Positions 50,232 through 59,745 of a stretch of DNA of 64,000 nucleotides are shown in pieces. The stretch spans positions 72,522 to 136,521 of the forward strand of contig BCIM01000015.1 in the NCBI GenBank assembly GCA_039545315.1, read 5' to 3'. Each line of letters opens with the position of its first letter. The stretch's first letter is position 1. The notes under the pieces are model-generated. The model was given only the letters and a program-made list of their open reading frames with translations. It searched no databases and was not told the DNA's origin. The translations under genes were made by a program, and so were the position numbers. Source of the DNA: Kondoa malvinella. Lineage: Eukaryota > Basidiomycota > Agaricostilbomycetes > Agaricostilbales > Kondoaceae.

Positions 50232-50822
50232 GCGGTCGTGCTAAGCAACCTGGTACTCTGCTATCGCACGAAAGGCTAGACATAGTCAACAGTCTCTCTA
50301 CAAATTGGGCCAGTGTACTCTGATACATGCGTATGAGAGACAATCACCGGATCTCTCGACAGCAGGCCTGCCGCATGTTTGACCAGCCTTGCTTGCTTCG
50401 ACTGCCTCTTCACATGATCATATGATTCATATCGATGATGAGAGCTACTCTTGTGCGGCCAGGATGACGAGCTGGTCGTGGTGATCAGATGGCTTCAGTC
50501 TCTTTGCTGTAGGACAAGAGCTGTTGTTGGCAGGTCTCTAGAGTTCGAGTGGTCTGGCGTGAGGCTCCTATGAGGCTCAAAGCGTGATACGATTTGACTA
50601 GAGAGCTAGTCAATTGTCTGTCATTCCAAGGATAGGCAGACTCACTGAAGTTCATTCGGAATCCAAAATACTGTACCACATGTTGATGCTGCACCGAAAA
50701 GGCTGCTATCCATACACATGAGCACATCGCATACTGTATCCCGAATCGGACATGCAAGTGACTGACTTGGCCACATCATCATGGAGCGTTGTCGACAGGT
50801 CTGCCATCCGACAGACACGCTC
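50232..50822 (-). other. Intergenic with possible small two-exon gene
   Basis: A minus-strand frame near 50757-50485 can be spliced at gtgagt (about 50650) to an acceptor ctctag, giving a product ending TCQQQLLSYSKETEAI, or a different small protein if read from an overlapping ATG. No family is recognised, and both readings are weak. It may equally be 3' sequence of COX16. Confidence 0.25.
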
Positions 50823-51173
50823 CTATTCCTTCATAGCAGATGGCGTGTACTCTCCCCACTCTTTCTGCCCAGGCAACCTATTGATCCGCTTGTTCTCCCA
50901 AGACTTGCCTCCGTCACCATCTTTGCTCAATCTGAAGTATTCCTCTCTCAAATCAACTTTTTTCCTGTCCGCCTTCATTTTCATCCCTTCTTCTTTGGAG
51001 ACAGTGTGCATTTGAGTGTCGCGCAACTCGTAGCGCGTGTTGGTCAGCGATGACAGAGCAAAAGAACCAATGACCAAGGCGCTGATGAAAGGCAGCCCAA
51101 AAAGGATGAAAGGCTGTTTGCGAATTGTCGCCAGCTTGGAGTTGTTCAAGGATTTGCGAGATAAGGCTGGCAT
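50823..51173 (-). CDS. COX16: Cytochrome c oxidase assembly protein Cox16
   Basis: Mitochondrial inner-membrane protein needed for copper delivery to, and assembly of, complex IV. Intronless, 116 residues. A basic N-terminus (MPALSRKSLNNSKLATIRK) precedes the single membrane helix PFILFGLPFISALVIGSFAL. The conserved TRYELRDTQ, VSKEEGMKMKADRKKVDLRE and EYFRLSK motif follows. WENKRINRLPGQKEWGEY closes the protein. Length and motif order match Cox16. It is divergent from a secreted cysteine-rich gene. Confidence 0.95.
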   Translation of the reverse strand: MPALSRKSLNNSKLATIRKQPFILFGLPFISALVIGSFALSSLTNTRYELRDTQMHTVSKEEGMKMKADRKKVDLREEYFRLSKDGDGGKSWENKRINRLPGQKEWGEYTPSAMKE

Positions 51174-51677
51174 GTTGGTGGATTCAAGGCAAGAAGAGAG
51201 GCGGCCAAATATCTCTTAGCTTGAGGCAACACCGCGGTCTTGCGTTCCTCGATTGTGCGAATGGCACTCCAGCAGGCTTCCTCGACCTCAGACATTGTAG
51301 TACATCAGCAGCTCGAGTCTTGCTTGCACATACATGGCCTTCCTTCGACTTCTGAGAAACAAGGCGATCCTCTTTTACTTTTGCCTGTCAAGCAGGACTC
51401 GGGCGATGTACCCAACCTGCGTATACGCGCGTCTTCTCCTCACATTTTGTACTTCCGAGACTTGCCTCCTTCAGATAGCATGGATCAGCCCGAGACGTTT
51501 CAGGCACGAACACCTTCACACTGACTCTCGTTTCCTCAGAAACATGACTGAGAGGACTACTAATGCTTATTCTCAATGTGCCTATCGGTCCACGCGTTCA
51601 GCAGAAACAAGTCAGGCCATTCATGTTTTCCGCTTCTACTTCCGCTCTGTTACCGCTCCAATCTTTTTCTCATCAAC
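51174..51677. other. Intergenic between COX16 and the secreted cysteine-rich gene
   Basis: About 500 bp with T/C-rich stretches before the secreted gene. No gene recognised. Confidence 0.4.
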
Positions 51678-53130
51678 ATGCGCTGGCTATCACTTTCATT
51701 AATCTTTACTCTCGTTCATTATACCCTCGCGCTATCTTTCCCAGGCTTGGCTGAAGGAGCAAGACTGGTAGCTCGCCAAAGTGGAAGCAAGGGTCCTTTT
51801 GTTGGCCAGACTTGCATACCCAGTATCAGTGCAAGTAAAACTGGAACAGATGGATGTGGCCAGCTCGGTGTGTTGCTTTCATGCGCGTCTGCTTAGCTGG
51901 CTCAATTGTTCCTACTATCCTAGCTAGTTGCACTACCAATCAAGATTGTAAATTCACTTCTAAGGTTGCAGGCATTTGTGGTGTGAGTGTTCATGTTTCT
52001 GCTAAATGACATTCGGCTAAAGATCCTTCTTGAAGGCAAACGGAGCACTCTGCGCGACCGACTCAGAGTGAGCGCTTCGGCCAAGCATAACATTAGCTTG
52101 TTTGACATCTCTCCAGCTGCGTTGGCGCTTGCCGTCAACTTGGAACGTGGAGGAAGTGCGGCGGTAGCAACGTTAGCGGTTTCTGTTCTACCTGGTCAGT
52201 CACTCGCCCAATCGCGATAGAATACCGTGCTGACTTTGCTTCGACGTTTCAGTCAAGTGAACCAATACACCAATGACGCAGGCGCCTGTGTCAGCTGCCC
52301 GCCCGGCTCTACAAACTCAGGAACCACCGGCGATGATCCTTCAACATGTAGAGGTCGAACCAATGTACAGTGTAAGAAAGACGCTTCGGGGGTACTGGCT
52401 TGCGCATGCACGCCTGGATATGCGTGGAGCTCTTCTACACAAGGCTGGTCAGTGTTCCTCAATCACCCTTCCCTGCATGTTCTGATGCTTAGATGTCACA
52501 GTACGGTACTTTGTCCACTTGCAGGTACAAACGGAGGGGGCATTCGAACCGTCTGTGACTCCTGCCGAGGTTAGATTCCCTACTTCCCGCATCGTCTTGG
52601 CCCTTCTGACAAGAATTCGACAGCTGGCTACTTTCAAACCTCGACCGGAGCTTGCAACATCTGCCCAACTGGTTCTAGCAACCCGCAACATAATAAATTA
52701 GATTCGTGTCTTTGCACGAACGGCTGCAGTACGCCTCATCTTTCTGTTCGTGTGAGACTCGCTAACAGTAGAACTAGGCTCTGTCAAATCATCAGACGGA
52801 AGCTACAAATGTCCACCGACTTGCCCCAGTCCCATCACTCGCACAAACAGAAGAAAAAGAGCGCAGCTGGCCCAACCGCAGTCTGGCTCTCTTCCTACCG
52901 CGATTCTCGTTTGTACCGCGAATCAAGATTGTTTGGACTTGGTGACCGGATCACGCAAAGCCCTTTGTTCGAACGGTACTTGCTCTATCACTGCGTGCAA
53001 AGTGAGTCCTATCTGGCGGAACAAAGGTAGAAGCTGATTTGAAAAGCAGCCTGGATACCGTTTCAATCACGGCAAATGTCAAAACCTTCAAGCTAGAAGG
53101 AAGCTGTCGCGTGATTACTCCCAAACCTGA
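51678..53130 (+). CDS. Secreted multi-cysteine protein with ephrin-receptor-like repeats
   Basis: Predicted extracellular protein. Start at 51678; signal peptide MRWLSLSLIFTLVHYTLA, then a possible processing site LVARQ. Spliced segments are cysteine-rich: CGQLASCTTNQDCKFTSK, CRQLGTWRKCGGSNVSGFC, and ACVSCPPGSTNSGTTGDDPS followed by STCRG, which resembles the C-x-x-C-P-x-G-x-x repeats of ephrin-receptor-like domains. A second such unit reads AGYFQTSTGACNICPTGSSN. Later come YKCPPTCPSPITRTNRRKRA, a basic possible Kex2 site, LVCTANQDCLDLVTGS, SNGTCSITACKPGYRFNHGK and the end SRDYSQT. Six or more introns, placed by cysteine frame and phase. No GPI signal is seen. Receptor or cell-wall function is unknown. 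Confidence 0.68.
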
Positions 53131-53890
53131 TTTAAAAAAGTCAGGATCTTAGGAGTCTTGCACGGTGGGTGTATGTAGCATCTTGGGAGATATTCGGTGG
53201 GTACTTCGAGTCGTCAGTTTTTAGTAATAGGGTTTTCCGGTAATTGCCTGAGTGTGGTCTTGACCTGTCTTCACGTCCGCAACAGCTATATGATCCGCGC
53301 TTCTTGCAAGTTGTCCTCTTCAGTCTCAGCGAGCGCACTCGTGATGTTGTTCGACACTGCAGCTGCGCACAATAAGGCTCCGTCCAGCACAGTCTGCTAG
53401 TATCGTCTTTCCCCACGATGCCATACGCATCGCATTCTTGGCATGTGAGTTGCGTAGACCGTTGCGCAACAGGCTATTCAAGGCTCTTCAGAGCGAACTT
53501 GCTTCGAACACTGTGCACATCAAAATGCGACCGACGAGCAATCTGCCCTTGACAGTTCTACTCTTTCTCTCTCGACAATGTGGCATATCCTATCCTCTTT
53601 CGCTCTCCAGGCCAGCGATCATGACGACGAATGATCACAAGCTGAGATCATTGCCTGAATTGCAACCAATCCGAGTCGGTCTGGTGACTTTGACAGGCGT
53701 TGATATCCTCGCTACTCTCGCACACGAGCGACGTATTTGCTGCTATGGTACAGCTTCATCGATCGGGGAGCGATGTTCCAGCCTGGCAAGGCGAAGAAAA
53801 CATTTCACACCGCCTACCGTACGCAGCACCGGGCGTGTGATTAAGCCTGCACCCTCTTGATTCGACGTGCTTATCAGCATACCAAATCCA
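53131..53890. other. Intergenic
   Basis: Upstream of the small membrane protein. A plus-strand frame at 53438..53860 is open but has no recognisable content; treated as unsupported. Confidence 0.35.
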
Positions 53891-54379
53891 ATGCAAGACC
53901 CAGAAAAACAACCTCTCACTCGACCTGAGCGACAACAAGTAGATGGCTTGGAGCGCGAAACAACAGCTGCTATGGCTGCTGGAGTGCTCTGCCTGCTTCT
54001 CTTGTTCCTCCTGTCGCTGTGCACATGGAGCTCAGTAGCCCAAATCTATCCTCAGCCCTACGGCGGTCCGATCTACCTCTGGCGACAGCACATGCCAGCT
54101 AGCAGCATCGCCATCTTTCGCTGTTTGAATCCCAGATCAGACTACCTGGAAGATATCTTACCGCAATTGTTGAACACTCTACCGGTTGGTTTATACGACT
54201 GCTGTTCTCCTGCTGAACATACGGAATCGTTGTTTAGGCACCAAGTCGCTTGGTTACCTTCGAACGTTTCTCAAGCGGTAGTGGAGATGGTCTTGAAGCA
54301 TCAGATTAGCCCAATCGTCGATGATAGAGGGTATAGAAGGGATTTGTACAAAGCCTCGGGTGGTGGTGAGCTGCGCTAG
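53891..54379 (+). CDS. Hypothetical single-pass membrane protein
   Basis: Not recognised. One exon, about 162 residues from the ATG at 53891 (MQDPEKQPLTRPERQQVDG); an upstream in-frame ATG is at 53867. A polar cytosolic tail is followed by a single membrane segment (AAGVLCLLLLFLLSLCTWSS). The remainder is a soluble domain with YPQPYGGPIYLWRQHMPAS and SDYLEDILPQLLNTLPVGLY. A CC pair sits at YDCCSPAEH and a putative N-glycosylation site at LPSNVSQA. Type II orientation is likely. No family assigned. Confidence 0.55.
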   Translation: MQDPEKQPLTRPERQQVDGLERETTAAMAAGVLCLLLLFLLSLCTWSSVAQIYPQPYGGPIYLWRQHMPASSIAIFRCLNPRSDYLEDILPQLLNTLPVGLYDCCSPAEHTESLFRHQVAWLPSNVSQAVVEMVLKHQISPIVDDRGYRRDLYKASGGGELR

Positions 54380-54786
54380 AACCGTCAACAGTCACAGACT
54401 GATGAGCGTCAGTCATCTGGTTGAGCAACTTTGAATCGCCTGAGCAAGTCTTGGAGCATCTCAAAGGCTACTTGTAAGCAGTTGTTGGCTTCCACAGAGT
54501 ATTTATAGAATGAAGAGAGCAGCCCTCGCCTATCAGCTGACGGAGTGTGAATCGATGAAGAAGGGAGAGGGAATGATAATGCTTGCCAGCCTAAGGCGCA
54601 GCCAGTCGTCGAGCACATAATAAGAACCTGCATCTACATGCATGAAACGTCTTCTTGCTTGACAAAACTATATACTTTCATTGTGTTAGACTAGGTTCGC
54701 CTTTGATCTCTATTTTGTTACGGGCTGTCCTTCCATTCGCCAGTTGCCCAAACAAGCTGTACGGAGCAAAGTTCATCTTCTACAAA
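54380..54786. other. Intergenic
   Basis: About 400 bp between convergent 3' ends. Only small featureless frames; nothing identified. Confidence 0.35.
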
Positions 54787-56884
54787 TCACACTTTCTCTG
54801 AAAAGGGACGACATTGAACGAGACGTTCTTCGGAGCTCGCGTAGCCCTTGCTCTTGGACAAGTACGCTGAGACAGCATCGGATATGAAAGAAGCATCCGA
54901 GTCGTCGTATGCTTGGTCGGTGATCTCGTGACTGAATTCTTTCTTTTGATTTGACACTTTGGCGTACAGGGACCGGAGCTCGTCAGTCTTCATTTGCCGG
55001 TCTTTGACGGGATTGTAGTTCTCGCTACGTTTGAGCACGACAGACTCCCTTTAGGAACGGGATTAATGGGATTCGCTTCGTACAGGCTAGACTTACCATA
55101 AAGATAGATGCCTGGGATGGACGGCTGGTCCAGCGTACTTTTGCCCTTTGCCTGCTTGTACAAAGCTCCAGTAACGTTCTTGTTCTTTTAAATCCAATCC
55201 AGTACTGGCGCTTCGGTAAGCTGAAGGAGTGCAAAGCACAAGGTTAAGCGTACGTGTCAGGCATAGAATACCGAACCAAGGCACAACCCAGAATTAATAT
55301 GATGAGACGATAGTCAGACAGACCCATCGTTGTTTGGCTTACTCGAGTCTGTGTTCCCACGTAGTTGTAGAGGATCTGTAAAAGACCAGGACATTCATCA
55401 GAATGATCATGTTGGACCATGGCCACAACTCACAGCTGGAGCCAAAGCACATCGCGATGGACTTACAGAAGAAGAAGTCATTGGCAAACCAAGTGCCGGC
55501 GGTAGCAATGATGCGGCCGTTATAATGCCCCAGAGCTAGCTTGAGCGAAGCAGTATCGTAGCCGGTGACACCGCCACGCTTTTTGGCTTTTGAAATAACG
55601 TTGTCGAATGAGCCTTTGGCTTTGAAGATACGGTAGTAAAGGAGCCAAAGAGTCAAGATTAGTACAAAGGCAAAGCTGAGCCTGTACGTCCATTGCGCAG
55701 TTGTTTCCGAGTACTAGAGGATCTGAATCAGTAGGTCGATGCAAGAGGTTGAGATGACGCACAGGAGGGTTTGCACCACCGTTGAAGATCAATAGAAGGA
55801 TGATGAGAATGCCTTGATTGAAGAGTTGACTCCAGCCCTGCATGAGAAAGGCCAAACAAAGATTGCGGCCTCTGTGCAGCTTATCTTCTTTCTGCGCTTC
55901 GAAACCAGTACCGCTTTGTTCGAGAGCTCGTGTGCCTGTAATAGGGTATTCTCCACCGACGCCGACTCCATAGACGAAAAGGGACCAAGCATAGCAAATG
56001 ATCCAGCCGTTCAAATCGACACCCCAAGCGGCGACGAGCATTGCTGTTCCCACGGAGAGCAGTACTGCATCTTGAATTGATCCAAATCTGTTCAATAGAC
56101 CGATCGAATTAGTATCGAAACGATGTCTGAGGTTATATAGCTTACCTGCGACCAACAAAGTCTGCTTCTACGCCGACTATAATTTGCCCACAGATGATGC
56201 CGATGATTTCCAGATAATAGATCAAGAGTCAGTAGGAGCACAAAACCCTGTTCGCGAGAGGGGAAGTTACATCAACAGCAGCAACCCAAGTCTTATTACA
56301 AACAGCAAAGGTGCCTTCAGAACTATAAGCCAAGAATAATGCCTCATTCAAAAGAACTCACTCCAGCAGAGAGGCCAGAACGCCTTAAACAATGCGCTCA
56401 AATTCCCAATGGACTGAACAAATACGTTTGTACGTCGTCAACGAGAACCCTGCAGCAACTCACAAAGAGTGTAGAACCTTCGACAAACAAGCTAGCTCAT
56501 ATGATCAGTGACTGGTCCCTATTTGCAGGCAAACAGCTCACCCCATGCCAGTAATCACAAAACGTCGAAAGTATATCCTCAAAGGTTCAAGAGGATCTTC
56601 TTTAAAGATGCACCAGATTTCCGAGAGCTCCGATCTTGCTTCTTCACTGTTCTGGGCATGGATCCAGGCCCATCTTTCAGCTCGAGGTAGATCCGCCCTT
56701 GCATCATCTTTAGCATTGCATTGGCGCGGATATGCGGCGCGACTCACCAGTGCGCACCATCTTTGTACGAGTCGGAAGGGACTACAATGGATTCTAGAGC
56801 TTTGTCTAGATCTTCACTGGAAGGGAAAGGCGTGTCGTTGGAAGCAGGCGGCAGATAACCAGGCCTTTCGATAAGATGAGCCAT
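54787..56884 (-). pseudogene. Decayed MFS transporter of the PHS (phosphate/glycerophosphodiester) type
   Basis: Related to fungal proton symporters of the PHS group. Upstream exons read well from 56884: RPGYLPPASNDTPFPSSEDL, RAERWAWIHAQN, LFVEGSTLFSIGNLSALFKA, CNKTWVAAVD. Then YLEIIGIICGQIIVGVEADF and the signature YGVGVGGEYPITGTRALEQ. Damage is visible. The acceptor expected before YLEIIG is AT rather than AG (56217..56218). After GTWFANDFFF the sequence jumps to ILYNYVGTQTR, so the helices normally between these points (about TM7-TM11) are missing. The acceptor before FWVVPWFG is AA (forward tt at 55294..55295). The hydrophilic tail GLDLKEQERYWSFVQAGK, HPRHLSLWESVVLKR and NPVKDRQMKTDELRSLY is intact. 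Recent decay is inferred, since frames are otherwise open. A sequencing error or unusual splicing could explain single lesions but not the missing helices. Confidence 0.6.
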
Positions 56885-57402
56885 GATAAGCTTGCTTGGT
56901 GAGGAAGAGAGAAGAGTGAAGAACTTGTCATCGTGCTGCAGCTTGTGCACGTTCGTGAACTTTGAATAGCATCAATCATCTTGTGCAGTTGCCGGTGATG
57001 CAGTAGTGCTAAGTTTAGAATAAGAAGATAAAGATAGCGGAAGACCGGAAGAGACAGAAGATAGAAGGGAAAGAGGAGCAAGAGCGACACCGAATATACG
57101 AAGAGCAGGCATTGGTGGAAAACACCTTCGGGAATTTGAGCGCTCAGGTCGGCATACTCTGGTAAAAATGTCTTTTGATGTGTGTGAGCGACTGTAGGCA
57201 TGGTAAGAGATTCACCGAGCGAGCATTGAATGTCATTCGATAGCCAATTTGGGATCAACGAATTACTGCCGAGGCGATCGAGAGGCTGGCGAGCATAAAA
57301 GCAGTACGAGCCAAAGAGCGTCCAGAGCTTCTGCAGCGCGAGTGGTCATAAGCCAGAACAAATGATGTACAAATAGATCTTCTTCGTCCTTGTCCAAGAA
57401 GA
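56885..57402. other. Intergenic upstream of the decayed transporter
   Basis: A minus-strand frame from about 57201 (MPTVAHTHQKTFLPEYADL) contains a hydrophobic stretch but does not join the transporter start clearly; it may be an upstream ORF. Otherwise nothing seen. Confidence 0.3.
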
Positions 57403-58373
57403 TCAAGCCGTCGACTGGCCTGGGTTCTTGAGGATCTCCAAGAAACTAGCTTTCGACAGATTGGCCACTACGTCTCCTATTAGTACAGACCTGGACGTCA
57501 TCCGTAAGAACTCACAAGCTTGTTCTTTCCCTTTACTACCCAAAATATTCGGTCGATGTTTCTCTATACCCGCTACTGAAGCCTCTACAGGCGGCATAGG
57601 ACCTTCTATTGCCTTTCTTTGTGGTTGTTGCGTGATTTCATTCTTGAGATCGCTCTCTACCGCTTCATCGTTTGTACTTTGAGCCGCCTGTCATCTCATA
57701 TCATTAGTTTTTGGTCACGCCGCAGAAGAAGGCAGACAGCTGACCCTAATCGCATTGAATAGCTTCACCACACCCCTCTGCGCTAGCTTTCTCAACACTT
57801 TCTCGCCCTCAGCACCAGCAACAGTCCATTCATGCTCCCCTTCAACATTATTCCACTGACTGAAAGGAACAGCAGGTCTAGGACCCCAACCGCCAATGAC
57901 ATCTTTAACATGCCCTCTTTCCTGTCGCTCATGTTTGGTATTTTGTAGATAAGTCAGAGCTTTTTTCTCGAGCTTGGCTTCTTTAAGCTGAGCATCTGCC
58001 CGACTTGATTTGTTTAAATGCGCTATTGCTTTGTCTGAGGGTTCCGGTGCTGCTAATAACGAATTCAAGGAAGCACCAAATGCAGAAGGTGAGAGAGCTC
58101 TTTTGCGCGGTTCTGCCCAGATCATGTCAGTGCGATTTTCTGCTACAGGATACAGAGGCAGGGCTTACTCTTGGCTTTCGGTTGTTGAGCAGCTTCATTC
58201 GCATCAAATATCTCAACGCCTTCACTGTCGAGCGATTCTCCCTCAGAATCGCTGCCTCCTTCGCTAAGATCTGAAAATTCATCCCGTTCGACTTCTGCCA
58301 TGTTTGCGTCTAGCTCTGGTTCCAAGGTATCATCCTCTTCTAAGCGTGCACGTTTGGTAGCGCGTTCAGCCAT
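57403..58373 (-). CDS. RRP15: Ribosomal RNA-processing protein Rrp15
   Basis: Nucleolar factor for 60S ribosome biogenesis (27S pre-rRNA processing). Start at 58373 (MAERATKRARLEEDDTLEPE). The acidic N-terminal region (EFSDLSEGGSDSEGESLDSE) leads to a basic KPRKRALSPSAFGASLNSLL and a helix-rich core (ADAQLKEAKLEKKALTYLQN). The conserved C-terminal block has EKVLRKLAQRGVVKLFNAIR, then after an intron LGSKGKEQACE and LSKASFLEILKN. GVVKLFNAI followed by a lysine-rich linker and a F-L-x-x-L-K end is the Rrp15 pattern. Three short introns. Close to the AhpD-like gene on the same strand. Confidence 0.85.
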
Positions 58374-58479
58374 ATCTTGAATTTACAAGTCTTGGTTGGT
58401 GTTCAAGCGAAGTAGTTGTCAATTTTGCATTGAAAAACATTGAAGCTTCAAAATGCACGTGCATAATCTCCCCTATAGC

Positions 58480-59499
58480 TCACAGCTTTGCCTTTAACCC
58501 TTCACCCGCTTTAGTCATTTCGATAATCTCATCTACAACACCGACGGTCCATTCGCTTCCTTCGTCCGTGCCTAACCAACCAGCTTCTTCACCTGCTTTC
58601 TTCAATCCGAGAACGTGTGAAATGACTTGTGGTCCTACACCTCCTTGTGCTGTTGTACAGCTTAGCCTTCCATTACTTCAAACATAGACAGGGCAGACAT
58701 ACCTCGCAAACAAGCAATAGCGACCAGACTAGTGCCTACTCTATCGACTGCTCCTTGACGAGCAGGATTAGAGAGCAAAGGCCCGTAATGCGATTCAAGG
58801 ATGTGCACTGGTAGATCCGGATGGTAGGATTCGAGCTTGTTGATCAATTTCGTGTCGTGGGGAGCGTAGATTGATTTCCAGAGATCAAACTAGAGGAGTG
58901 TCAGTGAGCGATAGAGAGGCAGTGAAACTAGACTGACACCGGAGTCGCGCACTTTGGGTAGGTTGTCTGGTTTGACCGATCTAAAGCACAATCAATAAAT
59001 GCATGATGAAAGAGATCCAGACGCACCTGGATGCTTCCTTTGAAAGCACCTCATTGACTTCTGGATCGAAAGCAGCGCTGAGCACTCCAAGCTCGTTAAT
59101 GATCTTGGCCAATGATCAGCCTTGTCCTCAGTGCACAGCGGTAGAGATACCTTTGCTATTCCGATAAACCTATCTTATATCTCAGCGCGATTCACACATG
59201 CAAGGGCAGACTCACGAGATACATTTGAGGCCAACTTCCCTCATGCAAGCAGCCTTCCTCGCTCTTTCTTCAACCTGTCCATCGAAGTACTTGTACAAAT
59301 GCACCAAACTACCAGGAGTGTTCAAAGTATAGAAACTAGCACTCGTCAATGCGACCCAGTGATTGGCCGGTAAGCTATGTTTGCGCGAAGTCTCTTCGCA
59401 TCGGGAAAAGAGACGATGTAGCGCTGCTGCGGAAGGACCTGGGGCTGGATCGCCGCCTCTTAGTAGTACTTGCTTGAAGGCTGGACTGAGCTTCGACAT
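58480..59499 (-). CDS. AhpD-like fold protein
   Basis: Protein of the AhpD/carboxymuconolactone decarboxylase superfamily as found in fungi; function unknown, often placed in peroxisomes or mitochondria. Start at 59499 ([18 protein letters not shown]). Helical segments: [60 protein letters not shown] and [20 protein letters not shown]. Then [40 protein letters not shown] and [20 protein letters not shown]. It ends [13 protein letters not shown]. The catalytic C-x-x-C of peroxidase-active AhpD is not present: only single cysteines occur (KCIS, ACLR). Several short introns. It is divergent from the LtrA gene across 246 bp. Confidence 0.68.
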
Positions 59500-59745
59500 G
59501 GTTTGAGTGAGAGAAAGCGGCGGTCGGCAATTTGAAATGTCCGAAGGGTCAGATTGCTTGACTCGCAACGTCGACAAAGAGTGCCCTAATGTCTGTCTTG
59601 TGCTACTACCGCGGTGTCTTGCTGCATGCTCGTCGTTTTCGATCAAGAGAATCACGTAATAAATTTCCCATGCCCATGTTTCATCTCTGCTTGGACTTCT
59701 AATCGCCCAGCTTTTCTTCTCTCTCCTCTCTTGCACGCTCCTGTC

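Noticed and set aside
53438..53860. Plus-strand 140-codon frame
   Set aside because: No homology-like pattern, no signal or membrane segment, and no way to join it to the following gene.
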